A stretch of 64,000 bases of DNA from Ceratopteris richardii. Its lineage: Eukaryota; Streptophyta; Polypodiopsida; Polypodiales; Pteridaceae. The position numbers were made by a program, and so were the translations under genes. Of this stretch, positions 51,326-62,800 are shown piece after piece. Location of the stretch: positions 165,621,806 to 165,685,805 of the forward strand of contig CM035413.1 in the NCBI GenBank assembly GCA_020310875.1, given 5' to 3'. Position 1 is the stretch's first letter, and every line of letters starts with the position of its first letter. Below the pieces are notes generated by a model that saw only the letters and a list, made by a program, of their open reading frames with translations, did no database searches and had not been told where the DNA came from.

Positions 51326-52819
51326 TCAATCATCAATTGAGGTTTTCTCTATCTTCTTTATGTCTGCCATGTCTTTGAACTTCTGTAGCTTTGGTCCATC
51401 CAAGCTTTTGGTAAGCATATCAGCTATCTGATCTTTTGTTGAAGTATGTATGACTTCAATCTCTTTATCCATCACCTTCTCTCTCAGAAAGTGATACTGA
51501 ATCTCAATGTGTTTAGTCCTGGCATGAAAAACAGGGTTAGCAGCTAGATACAATGAACTCATGTTATCTCCATATATGATAGGTGTACTCTGTATAGTGT
51601 CAAAACTCTTCATCAGAGTCTTAAGCCATATTATTTCCTTTGCAGCTTCAACGCTTCCTTTGTACTCTGCTTCTGTAGATGACAAAGCAACTGTATGTTG
51701 CTTCTTTGAACACCAAGAGATTAACTTATCTCCCACATAACACATGTATCCATAGGTTGACCTTCTATCATCAGGATTACCTGCCCAATCTGCATCACTA
51801 TATACTTTGATGTTTGTATCTGATGTAAAACCATAATACAGACCCTCTTTGAGTGTACCCTTAATGTACCTCAACACTCTTTGACCTGCAATCCAATGTT
51901 CTTTCCTAGGACAATGCATGAATTGGGAGAAAACCCCAACTGCATATGATAAATCAGGTCTAGTTAATGTAGCATAGATAAGACTACCAACCAAACTCTA
52001 ATATAACTTCATATCCTTGAATTCTTCTCCACCATATCTGCTCAATTTGTGATTCACCTCCATTGGAGTAGGTGCTACTCTGCAATCATTCATTTTAAAC
52101 TTAATTAACAAGTTCTTCAAATACCTTTCTTGAGTCACATACACTCCATGTTGATTGTATGAAATCTCCATGCCCAAGAAGTATGACAAATCTCCCAAAT
52201 CACTGATTTTGAACTCTTTCTCCATTTGCTTCTTTAGGCTTTGAATGCCTTTCTCATCTGTACCTGTAAGAATTATATCATCAACATATATGCACATGTA
52301 AATGAACCCATCATCACTTGCTTTAACAAGCAAGCTACTATCTGCCTTAGATACTTGAAATCCAAGTTCCTTTAAGAACTTTACAAGCCTATAGTTCCAT
52401 GCCCTTGGGGCCTGCTTCAAGCCATATAAAGCTCTCTTGAGCTTACACACATGATCTGGATACCTTCCATCTTTGAATCCTTGAGGTTGCTCCATGAAAA
52501 CATCATCTGAAATATAACCATTCAAAAAAGCATTCTTCACATCTAATTGACACAATTTCCAACCTTTACATGCAGCAATTGCTATGAGTGTTCTGATGGT
52601 TGTCATCTTTGCCACAGGACTATAAGTCTCATCATAATCAATACCATATGTTTGAGCAAACCCTTTCACAACAAGTCTAGCTTTGTACCTAGACACACTT
52701 CCGTCTGCAAACCTTTTTGTCTTGTAGACCCACTTACATCCACTGATCTTCTGGCTATTTGGTTTTGGAACCAAATCCCATGTTTGATTCTCCATCAATG
52801 CATCATATTCTTCCTGCAT
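51326..52819 (-). pseudogene. C4 reverse transcriptase and RNase H
   Basis: 51998-52819 (273 codons): [57 protein letters not shown] (YVDD box) and ISDLGDLSYFLGMEISY. 51326-51994 (222 codons): VYSDADWAGNPDDRRSTYGY, VALSSTEAEYKGSVEAAKE and ARTKHIEIQYHFLREKV, the RNase H. All usual catalytic blocks are visible. Fossil, about one break between the two readable frames. Confidence 0.93.
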
Positions 52820-52855
52820 AGCTTTCTCCCAATTTTCTTTACCTTTTGCCTCTTC

Positions 52856-54472
52856 CTATGTAGAAGGGTCTTCATCTGCTTTTATCATGTAAGCATAATC
52901 TTTGGTAGCCAAAAAAGAAGTATCATAGCTATACCTTGTAGGTTGCCACTTGTTTCTTGATGACCTTCTAAGTTCTCCACTCCTTGAGGTTTTTGGTTCT
53001 TCACACTCAGGATCAAATCTTGGCATTTCTTCAACTTCAACCTGCACTTCATTATTCTCCTCTTCATCAAATATCTGTACCTTTGATTTACCTTTCCTTT
53101 GACTCACAACTTCTTCATCAATTGTATTGATATTGATAGTACCTGCATACCAAGCACCTTGCTCATCAAATGTAACATCCTTAGACACAATGAATTGTTT
53201 TGTGGATGGACTCCACAACCTATATCCCATCTGCTTATCATCATAACCAATGAACACATACTTTTCAGCTTTAGGTTCCAATTTGTGTCTTAATTGTGAT
53301 GGCACATATGCATATGCCAAACATCCAAATACTTTGCAATGGTCTAATGTAGGTCTCTTACCCCACCATGCCTCATATGGTGTCATACCCTGCAAGGCTT
53401 TACATGGTAGCCTATTGACCAGATAAGTAGCTGTATTTATAGCCTCAGCCCACAAATAATTTGGGCAATTTTTCTCCTTCATCATGGATCTTGCAAACTC
53501 AACAAGAGTCCTATTCCTCCTTTCTGCTACACCATTTTGTTGAGGAGAGTACCTGCAAGTAACCTCCATTTTTATACCTGCATTCCACAAGTAATCACTG
53601 AGCTCATTAGAGAAATACTCTCCCCCTCCATCTGACCTTAGTCTCTTCAACTTATGACCTGTAATTCTTTTTGCATACACATGATAATGTTTGAATGTAT
53701 TGAATACCTCTGACTTATCTTTGATCACATAGATAGTGATCCATTTGGTAGCATCAACAACATAAATCACATAATACCTTGAACCATTGATACTGAAATC
53801 CTTTGATGGTCCCCACACATCTGTGTGTACCAACTCAAGCTTCTCTGAATACATAAAACCATGCTTGGAATAAGATTGCTTATGAGCCTTACCTAATTGA
53901 CATGCCTCACATCTGTATGTCATGTGTTGACCTGCAACATTAGGCAATCCAAGCACTGAACCATTGTTAATCATATCTTTGATACCTCTTTCATTGAAGT
54001 GTCCAAGCCTCTTGTGCCAAAGATCTAACTCAGAGATCTTATGTCTTCCATAAGTGAACAAAGCATGACCAACATTACCTTGAATCTTCAATGTGAACAA
54101 CCTTCCTTCTTTTTTCCCTGAAACAATTTGTTTATACCCATTGCTAGGGTCTTCCACAAACACTCCTTCATTAGTGAACCTAACTTCATAACCTTTTTCA
54201 ACAATTTGTCCTACACTTATCAGATTCTTAGGAATTGTAGGAACATACAAGACCTTACTCAATAAGATGCTACCATCCTTGGCCTTCACTGATCCAATTG
54301 ACTTCACATTGTGCTTTGTATTGTCACCTGTTTGAACAACATGATTAGATACCTTATTCTCCAAATTAGTCATCAATGCTATGTTACCACTCAGATGATT
54401 GCTACATCCTGAGTCAATATAGAAGACTCTTTGGTCTTCACTTTGCCTTTCACAAGTTGCATTCATTATCAA
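52856..54472 (-). pseudogene. C4 protease and integrase
   Basis: 538 open codons. Protease site FYIDSGCSNHLSGN. Pre-integrase zinc block (LWHKRLGHFNERG, CEACQLGKAHKQS). Integrase core with VHTDVWGPSKDF, LKRLRSDGGGEYFSNELSDY and QQNGVAERRNRTLVEFARSM, the D, D and E blocks. Then AYVPSQLRHKLEPKAEKYVF and the linker MGYRLWSPSTKQF. The most complete copy of this region in the window. Confidence 0.93.
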
Positions 54473-54654
54473 TGTTGAATCCTCCTTCTGATCTGAAGCA
54501 TAATTGTAGTAGGTATTATTGATTGTTGACTTTGGAATCCTCTACCTGCATTTCTTCCAAAGTAACCCCTACTACCTCTACCTCTGAAATTACCTCTTTG
54601 ATTTCTGCCACCTCTTCCTCTTGTATTATAGTTCTGATTATATCCACTATTACT

Positions 54655-55491
54655 CTAAGTATTATGCCAACAATCATTAGCTAAATGATTTGACTTACCA
54701 CAAATCCAGCAAGCTTTGACTCCATCTTTGTTGTTCCTGCCTCTTCGTCTACCTTTGCCACCTCCTCTTCCTCTTAGGAAGTTGGCTTGACTAGTTGTGC
54801 CTTCATCTTCATTTGCTTGTTGCTTTCCTTTACTATTTTTCTTCTTATCCTTTGAGTACATTGCATGACCTGTACTCTTGTCACTTTCACCTTTGACATC
54901 CTACTCAAAGGTTAACATATGTCCTAGCAACTGATTTAAGTCAGGAGTAAAATGATCAAGTGATAATTCAGTCGACAAAATAAATGGCTTCCATTTGTCA
55001 TCACCTCTCAAACCTGTGAGTATTTGCCTTACCAATTTATCCTCCTCAATGTCTTCATCAACAGCTCCTAATGCATCTACAATGTCCTTCATTCTGGTTA
55101 CATAATCTGAGATGGACTGAGAGACCTTCTTCTTGAAAATGGTAAATTCTGCCCACAAAGATGCCTTCCTTGACTTTGTGGTATTTTGAAAATGCTCCTC
55201 CAAAGCATTCCATATATCACTTGCACTTTCAAGACCTCTAATATGAGGTAGAAAGTAGTCATTGACTGCCATATAGATAATGCTCCTAGCTTGAGCATCT
55301 CTCTTCATCCAATTCTTCAAATCTGACAATTCCTCCCTAGTTGGAACACTAGGATCTCTGAATTGAGGCTTTTCTTCTTCACCTGTAATGTAAGCTATCA
55401 AGTCCTTGCTCATAATATGAGCTTCCATCCTCATTGACCATGCAGGATAGTTCTCTCTATCCAATTTCTCTATCTGAAGAGAATCTCCCAT
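54655..55491 (-). pseudogene. C4 gag
   Basis: 54901-55491 (196 codons): MGDSLQIEKLDRENYPAWSM through SDIWNALEEHFQNTTKSRKA to LLGHMLTFE, the copia gag domain. 54655-54861: an RGRGGGKGRRRGRNN basic stretch and the CCHC knuckle CWICGKSNHLANDC. The start at 55491 is the first ATG after the leader. Fossil, few breaks. Confidence 0.92.
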
Positions 55492-55713
55492 CTTTTCTTC
55501 ACCTGTGTATTGAATTCTTCAATCTTTATAAAGTATAAGGTTACCTTTACTTTGAATGACACTCCTTTTGAGTTCCTTGATATCGTATGATCTCCTTCTC
55601 AAGCTTTATCCTCAAGCTTTCACCTTTTGAACCTTCAGATGTTGAATTCTTTGCACCTGCAGCAGTCGGGATCCTCCTTCCTTCAATTCTGATGCTTCTT
55701 ACTCTGATACCAC

Positions 55714-56739
55714 TGATGGAGAGTGTTAATCTCCAAAAGAACAACCTACTCTTGAAATTAGAACACCTCTATATCAAGAGTAAGTCAAAATCTTCACCAA
55801 TTTAGAGGATCAACATTCAATTATAAGGATTTTGGAAAATCTATGAAGAGGATGATTCTACAGAAAGTCTACTGCACTTATCTTTCTCATTGACTAAGCA
55901 AATGTGTAAAGTTTTTGATAAAACTTTGCACGGGGTGTCACCTAAAGCCTGCACACCTCCTCCAAGTTGAATTACTCCAAAAGATTAAGTAGAGAGTTTT
56001 GAGAAATCAACTTGACAAGTCACCTATGTCTAAAACTGTACTTTTGAGAAGTCGATTTAGACACCTATAACTTCTAAGATATGGTTCTCCAAGAATAGAA
56101 CCCGTTTAAGCAAATGCTTTTAGCCACAAGTAGCTTACCTTCCAACTTAAAGATTGAGTGCTTTCTTGCTCAAAACTTTAAACTGTGGAGTGAGAAATGA
56201 TCAAATCATTGACTTCGAATTTTGCGCCTGTTTCAGGAACCAGTGAACACTTCTTCACATACAATTGTTCCTACACATAATTCTCTTAGCCTGATCACAA
56301 TTGGAAGCTAAAAATTTGTACAGAGGTCGATCACCTATAGACTTAGACTTGTACAAAAGCATTTCACAAAAGATCTAGCACAGGAAGAGAAAACTTAGAA
56401 ACATCGGGCACAAAAATCTTTCATTTCTGAAGGAGTTTACAACTGAATGATGAGAGAGAGTTCAACTAACTTCTCATATGTCTAATGACTCTTACAACTT
56501 CTCATTTCTCTATTCTCATGCTCTCTCATATTTGCCCCAACACTTTCATAGCATTTATATACAAAAATTTATAATCTTATGACTTCTTAAAGACATAATT
56601 GAACTATCTGTACATATGTGTACATGTCTTCCTCTTCTGAATGTATACTTCTTCCTTGCTTCATCACTTGAAACTTTCCTTCAAATCTTGACTTCATTTG
56701 CATGTCAAAACATCAATTGGTGATTGTCCTGCACCAACA
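55714..56739 (-). repeat. 5' LTR of C4
   Basis: TGATGGAGAG to GCACCAACA. The primer-site complement CTCTGATACCAC lies just to its left (55702-55713). Confidence 0.95.
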
Positions 56740-57030
56740 CATACCAACTCAAGAAGCTATATGGCTAAAGGAATTGTATGCAGATTTGGGTCTTGTGAGT
56801 TACAAACATCACACACTTGGAGACAATATAAGTCTATGAATCTAGTAGAAAATCCTCTTTACCATGCAACAACCAAACATATAGAGGTTCATTATCACTT
56901 CATAAGGGAGAAGCTCTTGAAAAAATATATTGTTGTTTCTTTTGTTCCAACAGAGAAGGAAGTAGTAGATATGATGGTTAAAGCACTTGGTGGACTTAAG
57001 CTTTCAAGTCAGAAGGAGGTATTCAAATCA
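56740..57030 (+). pseudogene. C5 RNase H C-terminal part
   Basis: Reads ATTKHIEVHYHFIREKLLKK and TEKEVVDMMVKALGGLKL, the last RNase H blocks of copia pol. GGAGGTATTC-type purine-rich sequence follows before the LTR. It starts with the right copy of CATAC. Fossil. Confidence 0.85.
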
Positions 57031-57149
57031 TAAAGCAATGATGACTCAAGCTTCCTTTAGCTTGAATGGGAGTTTTTATAAGAAATTCAAGCTTGCACCA
57101 TGCTTGAAGGAAGTTTCTTTTAGATCAATACATTGTTTAAAGAAAACCA

Positions 57150-57965
57150 TAAAGTTATGGTATTTGGCATGACTTTCATTTCTTGTAGAATCCATAAACT
57201 ATTTATGGAACCTTGAATTTTATTCCTGCTAAAGAATAAACATAGGAATATAAAATACCACGAGTTTTTGAGCTTTGTGATCAATCACTACCAAATCAAT
57301 TTTACCTTGATTCCTTCCTATCCTAGATTATAGGAAAAGTGATATTCAATGACAACCACCATGCCCACGAGCTAATTTGAGATCAAAATCATTGTAAAGG
57401 AGTTATGGAATATCTAAAGAGTTTATATAAAGACTCATAAACACTTGTAAAATACGTAAGATCAATATAAAAACATTTTTGTATCTTCACTTTGCTCCTC
57501 TTCTATTTCCTTGCATCATCATCTCGAAGATCTATCAACTTGAAGAAGTTGGTTCTCACTCCTCATAGGTCCAATTTTTACGAGTAAGGACTCATTGAAA
57601 AGATATTAGATTCTAATGTATGAGTACAGAACGTTATAGCATTTGATTTTGTAGATTTGGATAAACAAGTCTTTTATGGTCTCTAGGTCTATCTCTGCAC
57701 ATGCCTAAAAATTCGGGATGACCACTTATTAGTGTTAAGCTTGTAATTAACATATCGCTTGGTGATAAATCCAAATCTTGTGCATATTAGAAACTCAACC
57801 ATATAATCCACCTTATTCTAAAAGGATTTTAGTCAATTGCAATTAGATTTCGGAGAACTCAACATTACAAGTTGCATGATTCATCCATAAATAGCAAGTT
57901 TCTTGTTCTAGTCTATGTGCAAACCTATCTGTTTTGTATCAATCTTTTCTCATTGATGATCAAAA
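57150..57965 (+). repeat. LTR of C5 (inverted partner of the C6 LTR)
   Basis: It shares with the reverse complement of 59690-60445: CATAAACTATTTATGGAACC, AAAGAATAAACATAGGA, a TATATAAAGACTC promoter block, and GTTGCATGATTCATCCA. The left border is approximate (TGTAGAATCC near 57183 or a little earlier). The right border is where C6 integrase-side sequence begins. Confidence 0.75.
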
Positions 57966-58119
57966 ACTCTTACTCTTGATGAAGTAGAGAATTACATCTA
58001 ATGTGATCATCAACAACAGATACATAATACCTTGAGCCTACAAATGAAGGTTCTTGGCTTGGTCCCCACACATCAAGGATCAAAAGATTGTTGTGGATGT
58101 AGCCTTTGTGGTTCAAGGT

Positions 58120-59488
58120 TTATCCTTGTGCCTTCCCAATTTGGCAAGCATCACACCTATTCATCATGTATGGCTTTGATATATTTGGCAACCCTAGAAC
58201 ACTTTGATCCCTGCCTATATCCTTCAAGGTTCTTTCATTTACATGAGCAAGTATCTTATGCCACACCTCAAGCTCACTTAGGGTTTGAGACCCAAAGTCC
58301 AATAGGAGTATATTCCTACTTAATTCTACTTCAAAAGTAAGTTTTCCATGCTTCTCACCTTTGAATATCTTCTTGAAGCCTTGATATGGATCATACACAT
58401 AAGCTCCATGTTGGGTGAAACGAACTTACAAGCCTTTTTCAACTATTTGGCCTAAACATATTAGGTTTTTAGTGGTAGTGGGTACATAGAAAACCTTACT
58501 CACAATGTTTTTCATGCCACCTCTAGCTCTCGTATTGTCAAATCCACCTCTACCAATTCCTTTCTGAGTCCTTCTGTTGAACCAACAATTTTGAGGTATG
58601 ATTGGTCTTTTTACATATGGCGCAAGGTTGGCTCTCTTGTCCCTTTGACTTTCCAAGCTTTGCTCCTTTCTTCTTCACTTTCCATTTGCTCTTTCTTGCA
58701 TAGTTGGCTTGAGAGATCTCCTTATCATCGTCTTCCTTCTTCTTTTCTTTGTGCTTCTTACCTTTCTTATCTGCATAAAGATCACTTTTTGAGTTACCTT
58801 CCTTCATGTTGTTGTTGGACTCTTGATTGAAGAGTTTTCCAAGGAATATGTTGAAGTGAGGTGTCTGCCCATCCATGATAAGCTCATAGCTTTTTACGGA
58901 GGATTTCCATTGCTTTTCATTGTTGATTCCATTCAAGTTTTGCCTCATGATGTCCTCTTCTTCAATAAACTCTCCCGTTAAAGCTAATTCAAGAAGATTT
59001 GGCCTCTTTATTGAAGAGTTTTCTAAGGAATATAATATGTTAGGTGTTTCCACATCGATGATAAGATCATGGGTTCTTCTGAAGGAATGCCATTGCTTTT
59101 CATTCCTGATTCCATTTAGGATTTGCGTCATGATGGCCTCTTCTTCAATCATCTCTTCTTCTTCCTAGCTTTAATGCTAGTAGAGAAGAAGGTATCAAGT
59201 GCATCCCATGTTTCTTGTGATGTCTTGCATCTTCTAATGTGTGATAACAAGATCAGAAATAGATTTTAAGATATATGACCTCTCTTGAACATCTTTTGCA
59301 CACCAAAGTCTGAGCTTCTCAATCTCTTCCTGTGTAGGTCCTCCTTTGGAACTTGGAGTAGGCATAACACCACCTACTATAATTCCATAGAGATTTCTAC
59401 CTTGAAAGTAAGCTTCCATTCTGACTTTCCAAGCAACATAGTTGTTCATATCAAGATTCTCAATAACTGAGGGAAAACCATCACCCAT
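58120..59488 (-). pseudogene. C6 gag and pre-integrase
   Basis: Gag starts at 59488: MGDGFPSVIENLDMNNYVAW, then KVRMEAYFQGRNLYGIIVGG. 58550-59152 holds two related blocks, IEEEAIMTQILNGIRNEKQW and IEEEDIMRQNLNGINNEKQW, an internal duplication of roughly 180 bp. A lysine-rich nucleocapsid with CAICKKTNHTSKL follows. 58120-58398 is the pre-integrase zinc block (LSELEVWHKILAHVNERT, CDACQIGKAQG). Fossil. Confidence 0.82.
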
Positions 59489-59497
59489 CTTGATGTA

Positions 59498-59510
59498 GCT
59501 CTGATACCGT
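59498..59510 (-). other. Primer binding site of C6
   Basis: GCTCTGATACCGT on the + strand, read ACGGTATCAGAGC on the - strand: the initiator-Met site with one change, directly next to the LTR (TGTGAATACTCGG, 59511). Confidence 0.85.
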
Positions 59511-60445
59511 TGTGAATACTCGGAGAAGCTTGAGTAGTAGAAATATGTGCTTCAAAGTGTTGAAGTTTGGTCTAGCCAACCAGTAGAAGGTCTACCCTTT
59601 AACTCATTGAGAGTCTAATACACCTTATGAGCTTCAGTTATATGCAATAAAACACCCAATGTGGTTTGGATTATCAATGAGAAAAGAATGATACAGAATA
59701 GTTAGGTTTGCACAAAGACTAGACCAAGAAACTTGTTATTTGTGGATGAATCATGCAACTTGTAATGCTTAGTTCTCCCAACCTAATTGCAATTGATTAA
59801 AATACTTTTGGAGTAAGGTTCCTTATAGTGATGAGGTGTTGCTAATATCCACAAGATTTGGAATTATCACCAAGCTATGTGTTAATTACAAGCTTAACAC
59901 TAATAGGTGGTGATCCCAACTTTTAAGGGATGTGCAGAGATAGACCCCAAGACCATAAAAGACTTCTTTCTCACAATATACTAAATAGAATGTTGTAAAA
60001 TTTTGTACATATAAAGTAGACATTGGAAACTTTCCAATGAGTCCTTATTGAAAAAGATTAGAGCTTTGAGGAGTGAGAACGATCCTCTCCAAGTTGAGAG
60101 ATCTTGGAAATGATGATGCAGGGAAATAGAAGATGAGCAAAGTGAAGATAAAAAATGTTTGTATATTGATCTAACATATTGTACAAGTGTTTGTGAGTCT
60201 TTATATAGAATCTTTTTGGATTCCACGACTCCTTTACAATGAATCTGAATTGAAATTAGCTCATTGGTGTGGTTCTTGTTATTGAATATCACTTTTCCTA
60301 CAATCTGGGATAAGAAGGAATCAAGCTAAACTAGATTTGGTAGTTCATTGATCACCAAACTCAAAAACTCATGGTATTTGAGTTTCCTATGTTTATTCTT
60401 TAGCAATAATAAAATTCAAGGTTCCATAAATAGTTTATGAGATAC
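59511..60445 (-). repeat. 5' LTR of C6
   Basis: About 930 bp, from TGTGAATACTCGG on the left. It includes a TATA block (CTTTATATAG, about 60198-60208, read on the - strand). The right border is approximate, where sequence shared with the C5 LTR ends. Confidence 0.75.
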
Positions 60446-61500
60446 CAATTGTTCACGTTTTGCTGAGACAAAGTTAAGGAAGCTACATCAAGGAGATAGG
60501 TCTTCATCTACCTATGCATCGGAATTTAGACAAATAATTTGTGACCTCACATGGCATGAGGATTATTTTATCAACCAATTTCAATGGGGTTTACGTGATG
60601 ATGTCAAGGACCTCATGCTAACCATGCCCAAGGTAAATACTTTGAATGAATTCATGAATCAATCAATTGAGTGTGATAATAGGTTGTTCGAGAGAAAGCA
60701 AGAGAAGAGAACTTCTATTATAGATCGAGAATACAAGTTTACCTCTATTCCACACCAACATATGCTTGAGGATACGCAACCACAACCTATGCAATTGGAT
60801 CACATCATGGTTAGAGGACTTACAACAGAGGAAAAACAATATCATAATGATAATGGATTATTATTTTATTGTGGAGAGCATGATCATATGGTATTCAAAT
60901 ACCCTAAGAAGAAGAAACAAGTTGGGATTAGAACTTCCACAATCACCATCCCACATCAAAAGGACCATCATCAGAGTCAAAAGAAGAATACTCCATCATG
61001 AGAATCATGCTCTTAATTCTATACCTAGATATACTACAAACCCTTTCCAATTTCATCATGGATATCCATCATCATCATCTTGCTCCAGTAACACATATCA
61101 AGAACTCTACAAAGACCAAGAGCTATGAAGATCCAAGTTCTAGAAGGAACCTCCAGAAAACCCTAAAGAGCACCATTCAGGGTTTGAGAATTTCATAAGA
61201 AAAATCCAATGAGGTCAAGACCAAAGAACATGACCGCTCCTCATGGAACTCATCGCTTGAGGAGGAGGTGATTTCATGGACAAAGAAAACCATCCTAGAC
61301 CTTTAACTCCATGTGACTTCACATATGTCATGGTTGGTTCAGATTCTGGAGAAAATTATGCCTCCATTGCATCCAAAATATGCCAAAACCCCAAGATTCA
61401 TTGTCTATTTGCTGAATTTTTACAAGTGAAGGTCTTGTTTCAAGTTGATGACATCATCAACTCGTAACCACCCTTGGAAAACCTATATGAGGAGGATTTG
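60446..61500 (+). pseudogene. Ty3/gypsy gag/protease-side fragment
   Basis: Reads KLRKLHQGDRSSSTYASEFR, then FINQFQWGLRDDVKDLML, TLNEFMNQSIECDNRLFERK, and a MQLDHIMVRGLTTEEKQYH linker leading to a decayed CCHC knuckle (YCGEHDHMVFKYPKK). This is the gag pattern of chromovirus-like Ty3/gypsy elements (W....L..QF..GL....K, then LDELI..AI..DNRL.ER, then PMQLD). 61276-61467 may be the protease side, but no active site is readable. No LTR found. Fossil, several breaks. Confidence 0.75.
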
Positions 61501-62200
61501 GCCACATTCATTCTCAACCTTACCAATACCAATCTTGGGAGCTCAAGGAATCATGACCACCAAGTAAGTACTTTCCAAGTTCCAGTTCCAGTTCTTGTTT
61601 TGTTCCTTGTTGCAGTCCAATCTAGTCTAGTTCTTGGACACCAAGCCTTGTCCTGTTGTAATCTCGTAGTATGAGATCTTGTCTAGTTATTTCTTGTATC
61701 TAGATTATCTCCCTGAAGGGAGTTCTTGTAACCTAGAGATCTTGCTTCCAACCTATCAGTCTCAAGTTGTGGACCTCTTGTATCATCTGTGGTCGATTTA
61801 TTCATACCTATCAGTCCCCGGTTGTGGGACACCTTGTATCAATTCTGTATTCTTGTATCATTTTCCCTACATTGTCGAGGGGTGTGAATGGAGACAAAAG
61901 AAAATCAGAATTCACTTGTGAAAGCCTCACTATTTGACTACACGCGGGGTGTTTTATAGCATACTCTAGGATGTATGATGTGTTTCAGTATGTGAGAAGT
62001 GATTAACTATGGTTCAACACACTATTTAAGATCATCCTATGAATCTAGTGTCCATAAAGTTGTGCAGCTCTATACCTAGAAAGACTATATTCGTACGAAT
62101 GTCAAACTAATGTGTCATCAATTATACGATCTTTGATAAATTCGTCCCCTTTGTGTTCTAAATTAGCTATGTTTTTAGTCTACTTAGGTTGGGTATTATT
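61501..62200. other. Spacer, perhaps LTR-derived
   Basis: T-rich, with repeated TTCTTGT, CTAGTT and CTTGTATC words and two similar blocks (AACCTATCAGTCTCAAGTTG and ATACCTATCAGTCCCCGGTT, about 60 bp apart). The look is LTR-like, but no boundaries or coding sequence can be shown. Confidence 0.4.
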
Positions 62201-62800
62201 GTTTATAGGTGGAGGCAATAGACTCTCAAAAATGGTATTCTCACTATTCTCAGATTCAATTGACTCAATTGTAAACAAAGCTAGAAATTGAGATAAAGAA
62301 TAATCATATGATGGGGAGATTAAAGATTCATTAGTAACATGGTCCTTAATAAATTCCTCTACTTCTACTTCTTCATTAGCTTCATTCTCTTTGGTTGACT
62401 GGTAGTATTTTCAATAGGTGGAGGTAATAAAGTTTCTAAAATAAAAGATCTAGGTATGATATTTTCTTCGGTAGATTCATTTGAAGACACATTGCTTATA
62501 GACATCATAAATAAAGAATAATGTAAAGTTTCAATTGATAAATGAATTGTTTTTGTAATAATGCTAAAAATCGTTTAAGTAGTAATACTGCTATGCTTCT
62601 TCAGCGCTAAAATAAATCCTATACAAATACTTTGATGAAAAATCCTTATACAAGATTTAAGTTTAAAATGTGATTTAGAAAAGGTAGGAGAAGCAGCGTA
62701 TAAGCAACTCCAATCTCGTGCTCGAAAGCTCATTAGTATCATGAATTCGTCAATTCTCATCAATCTTCATCAATGTTTTGCAGAAGACATTAGGAAAAAA
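62201..62800. other. Spacer with a diverged duplication
   Basis: Two similar stretches: TATAGGTGGAGGCAATAGAC near 62210 and AATAGGTGGAGGTAATAAAG near 62415, each followed by CTCTAAAA-type sequence. On the - strand both would give a proline-rich LLPPPI motif. No gene recognised. Confidence 0.4.

Larger units (their letters stand above)
50295..56739 (-). mobile_element. Ty1/copia element C4, nearly full length
   Basis: 6,445 bp with LTRs of 1,023 bp (50295-51317) and 1,026 bp (55714-56739) and a perfect target duplication CATAC (50290-50294 and 56740-56744). Primer site, gag, protease, integrase, RT, RNase H and polypurine tract are all present in copia order on the minus strand. The LTRs differ at about 2-3 percent of positions by eye. 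Nearly whole, with a handful of breaks. It serves as the reference for the ends of this family (C1, C2, C3). Confidence 0.95.
49690..57965 (+). mobile_element. Ty1/copia element C5, interrupted by C4
   Basis: A plus-strand copia fragment: RT C-terminal half (49690-49998), RNase H (50123-50294 and 56740-57030), then an LTR of about 0.8 kb (about 57150-57965). C4 inserted in RNase H, making the CATAC duplication. The LTR is the inverted counterpart of the C6 LTR (59511-60445), so C5 and C6 are one family. No gag, integrase or 5' LTR on this side. Broken, several breaks. Confidence 0.85.
57966..60445 (-). mobile_element. Ty1/copia element C6 (5' half, inverted to C5)
   Basis: Minus strand, right to left: 5' LTR (59511 to about 60445), primer site (59498-59510), gag (58550-59488), pre-integrase block (58120-58398), then a short integrase piece up to the end of the C5 LTR. 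No RT or RNase H. Same LTR family as C5. Broken, several breaks. Confidence 0.85.
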
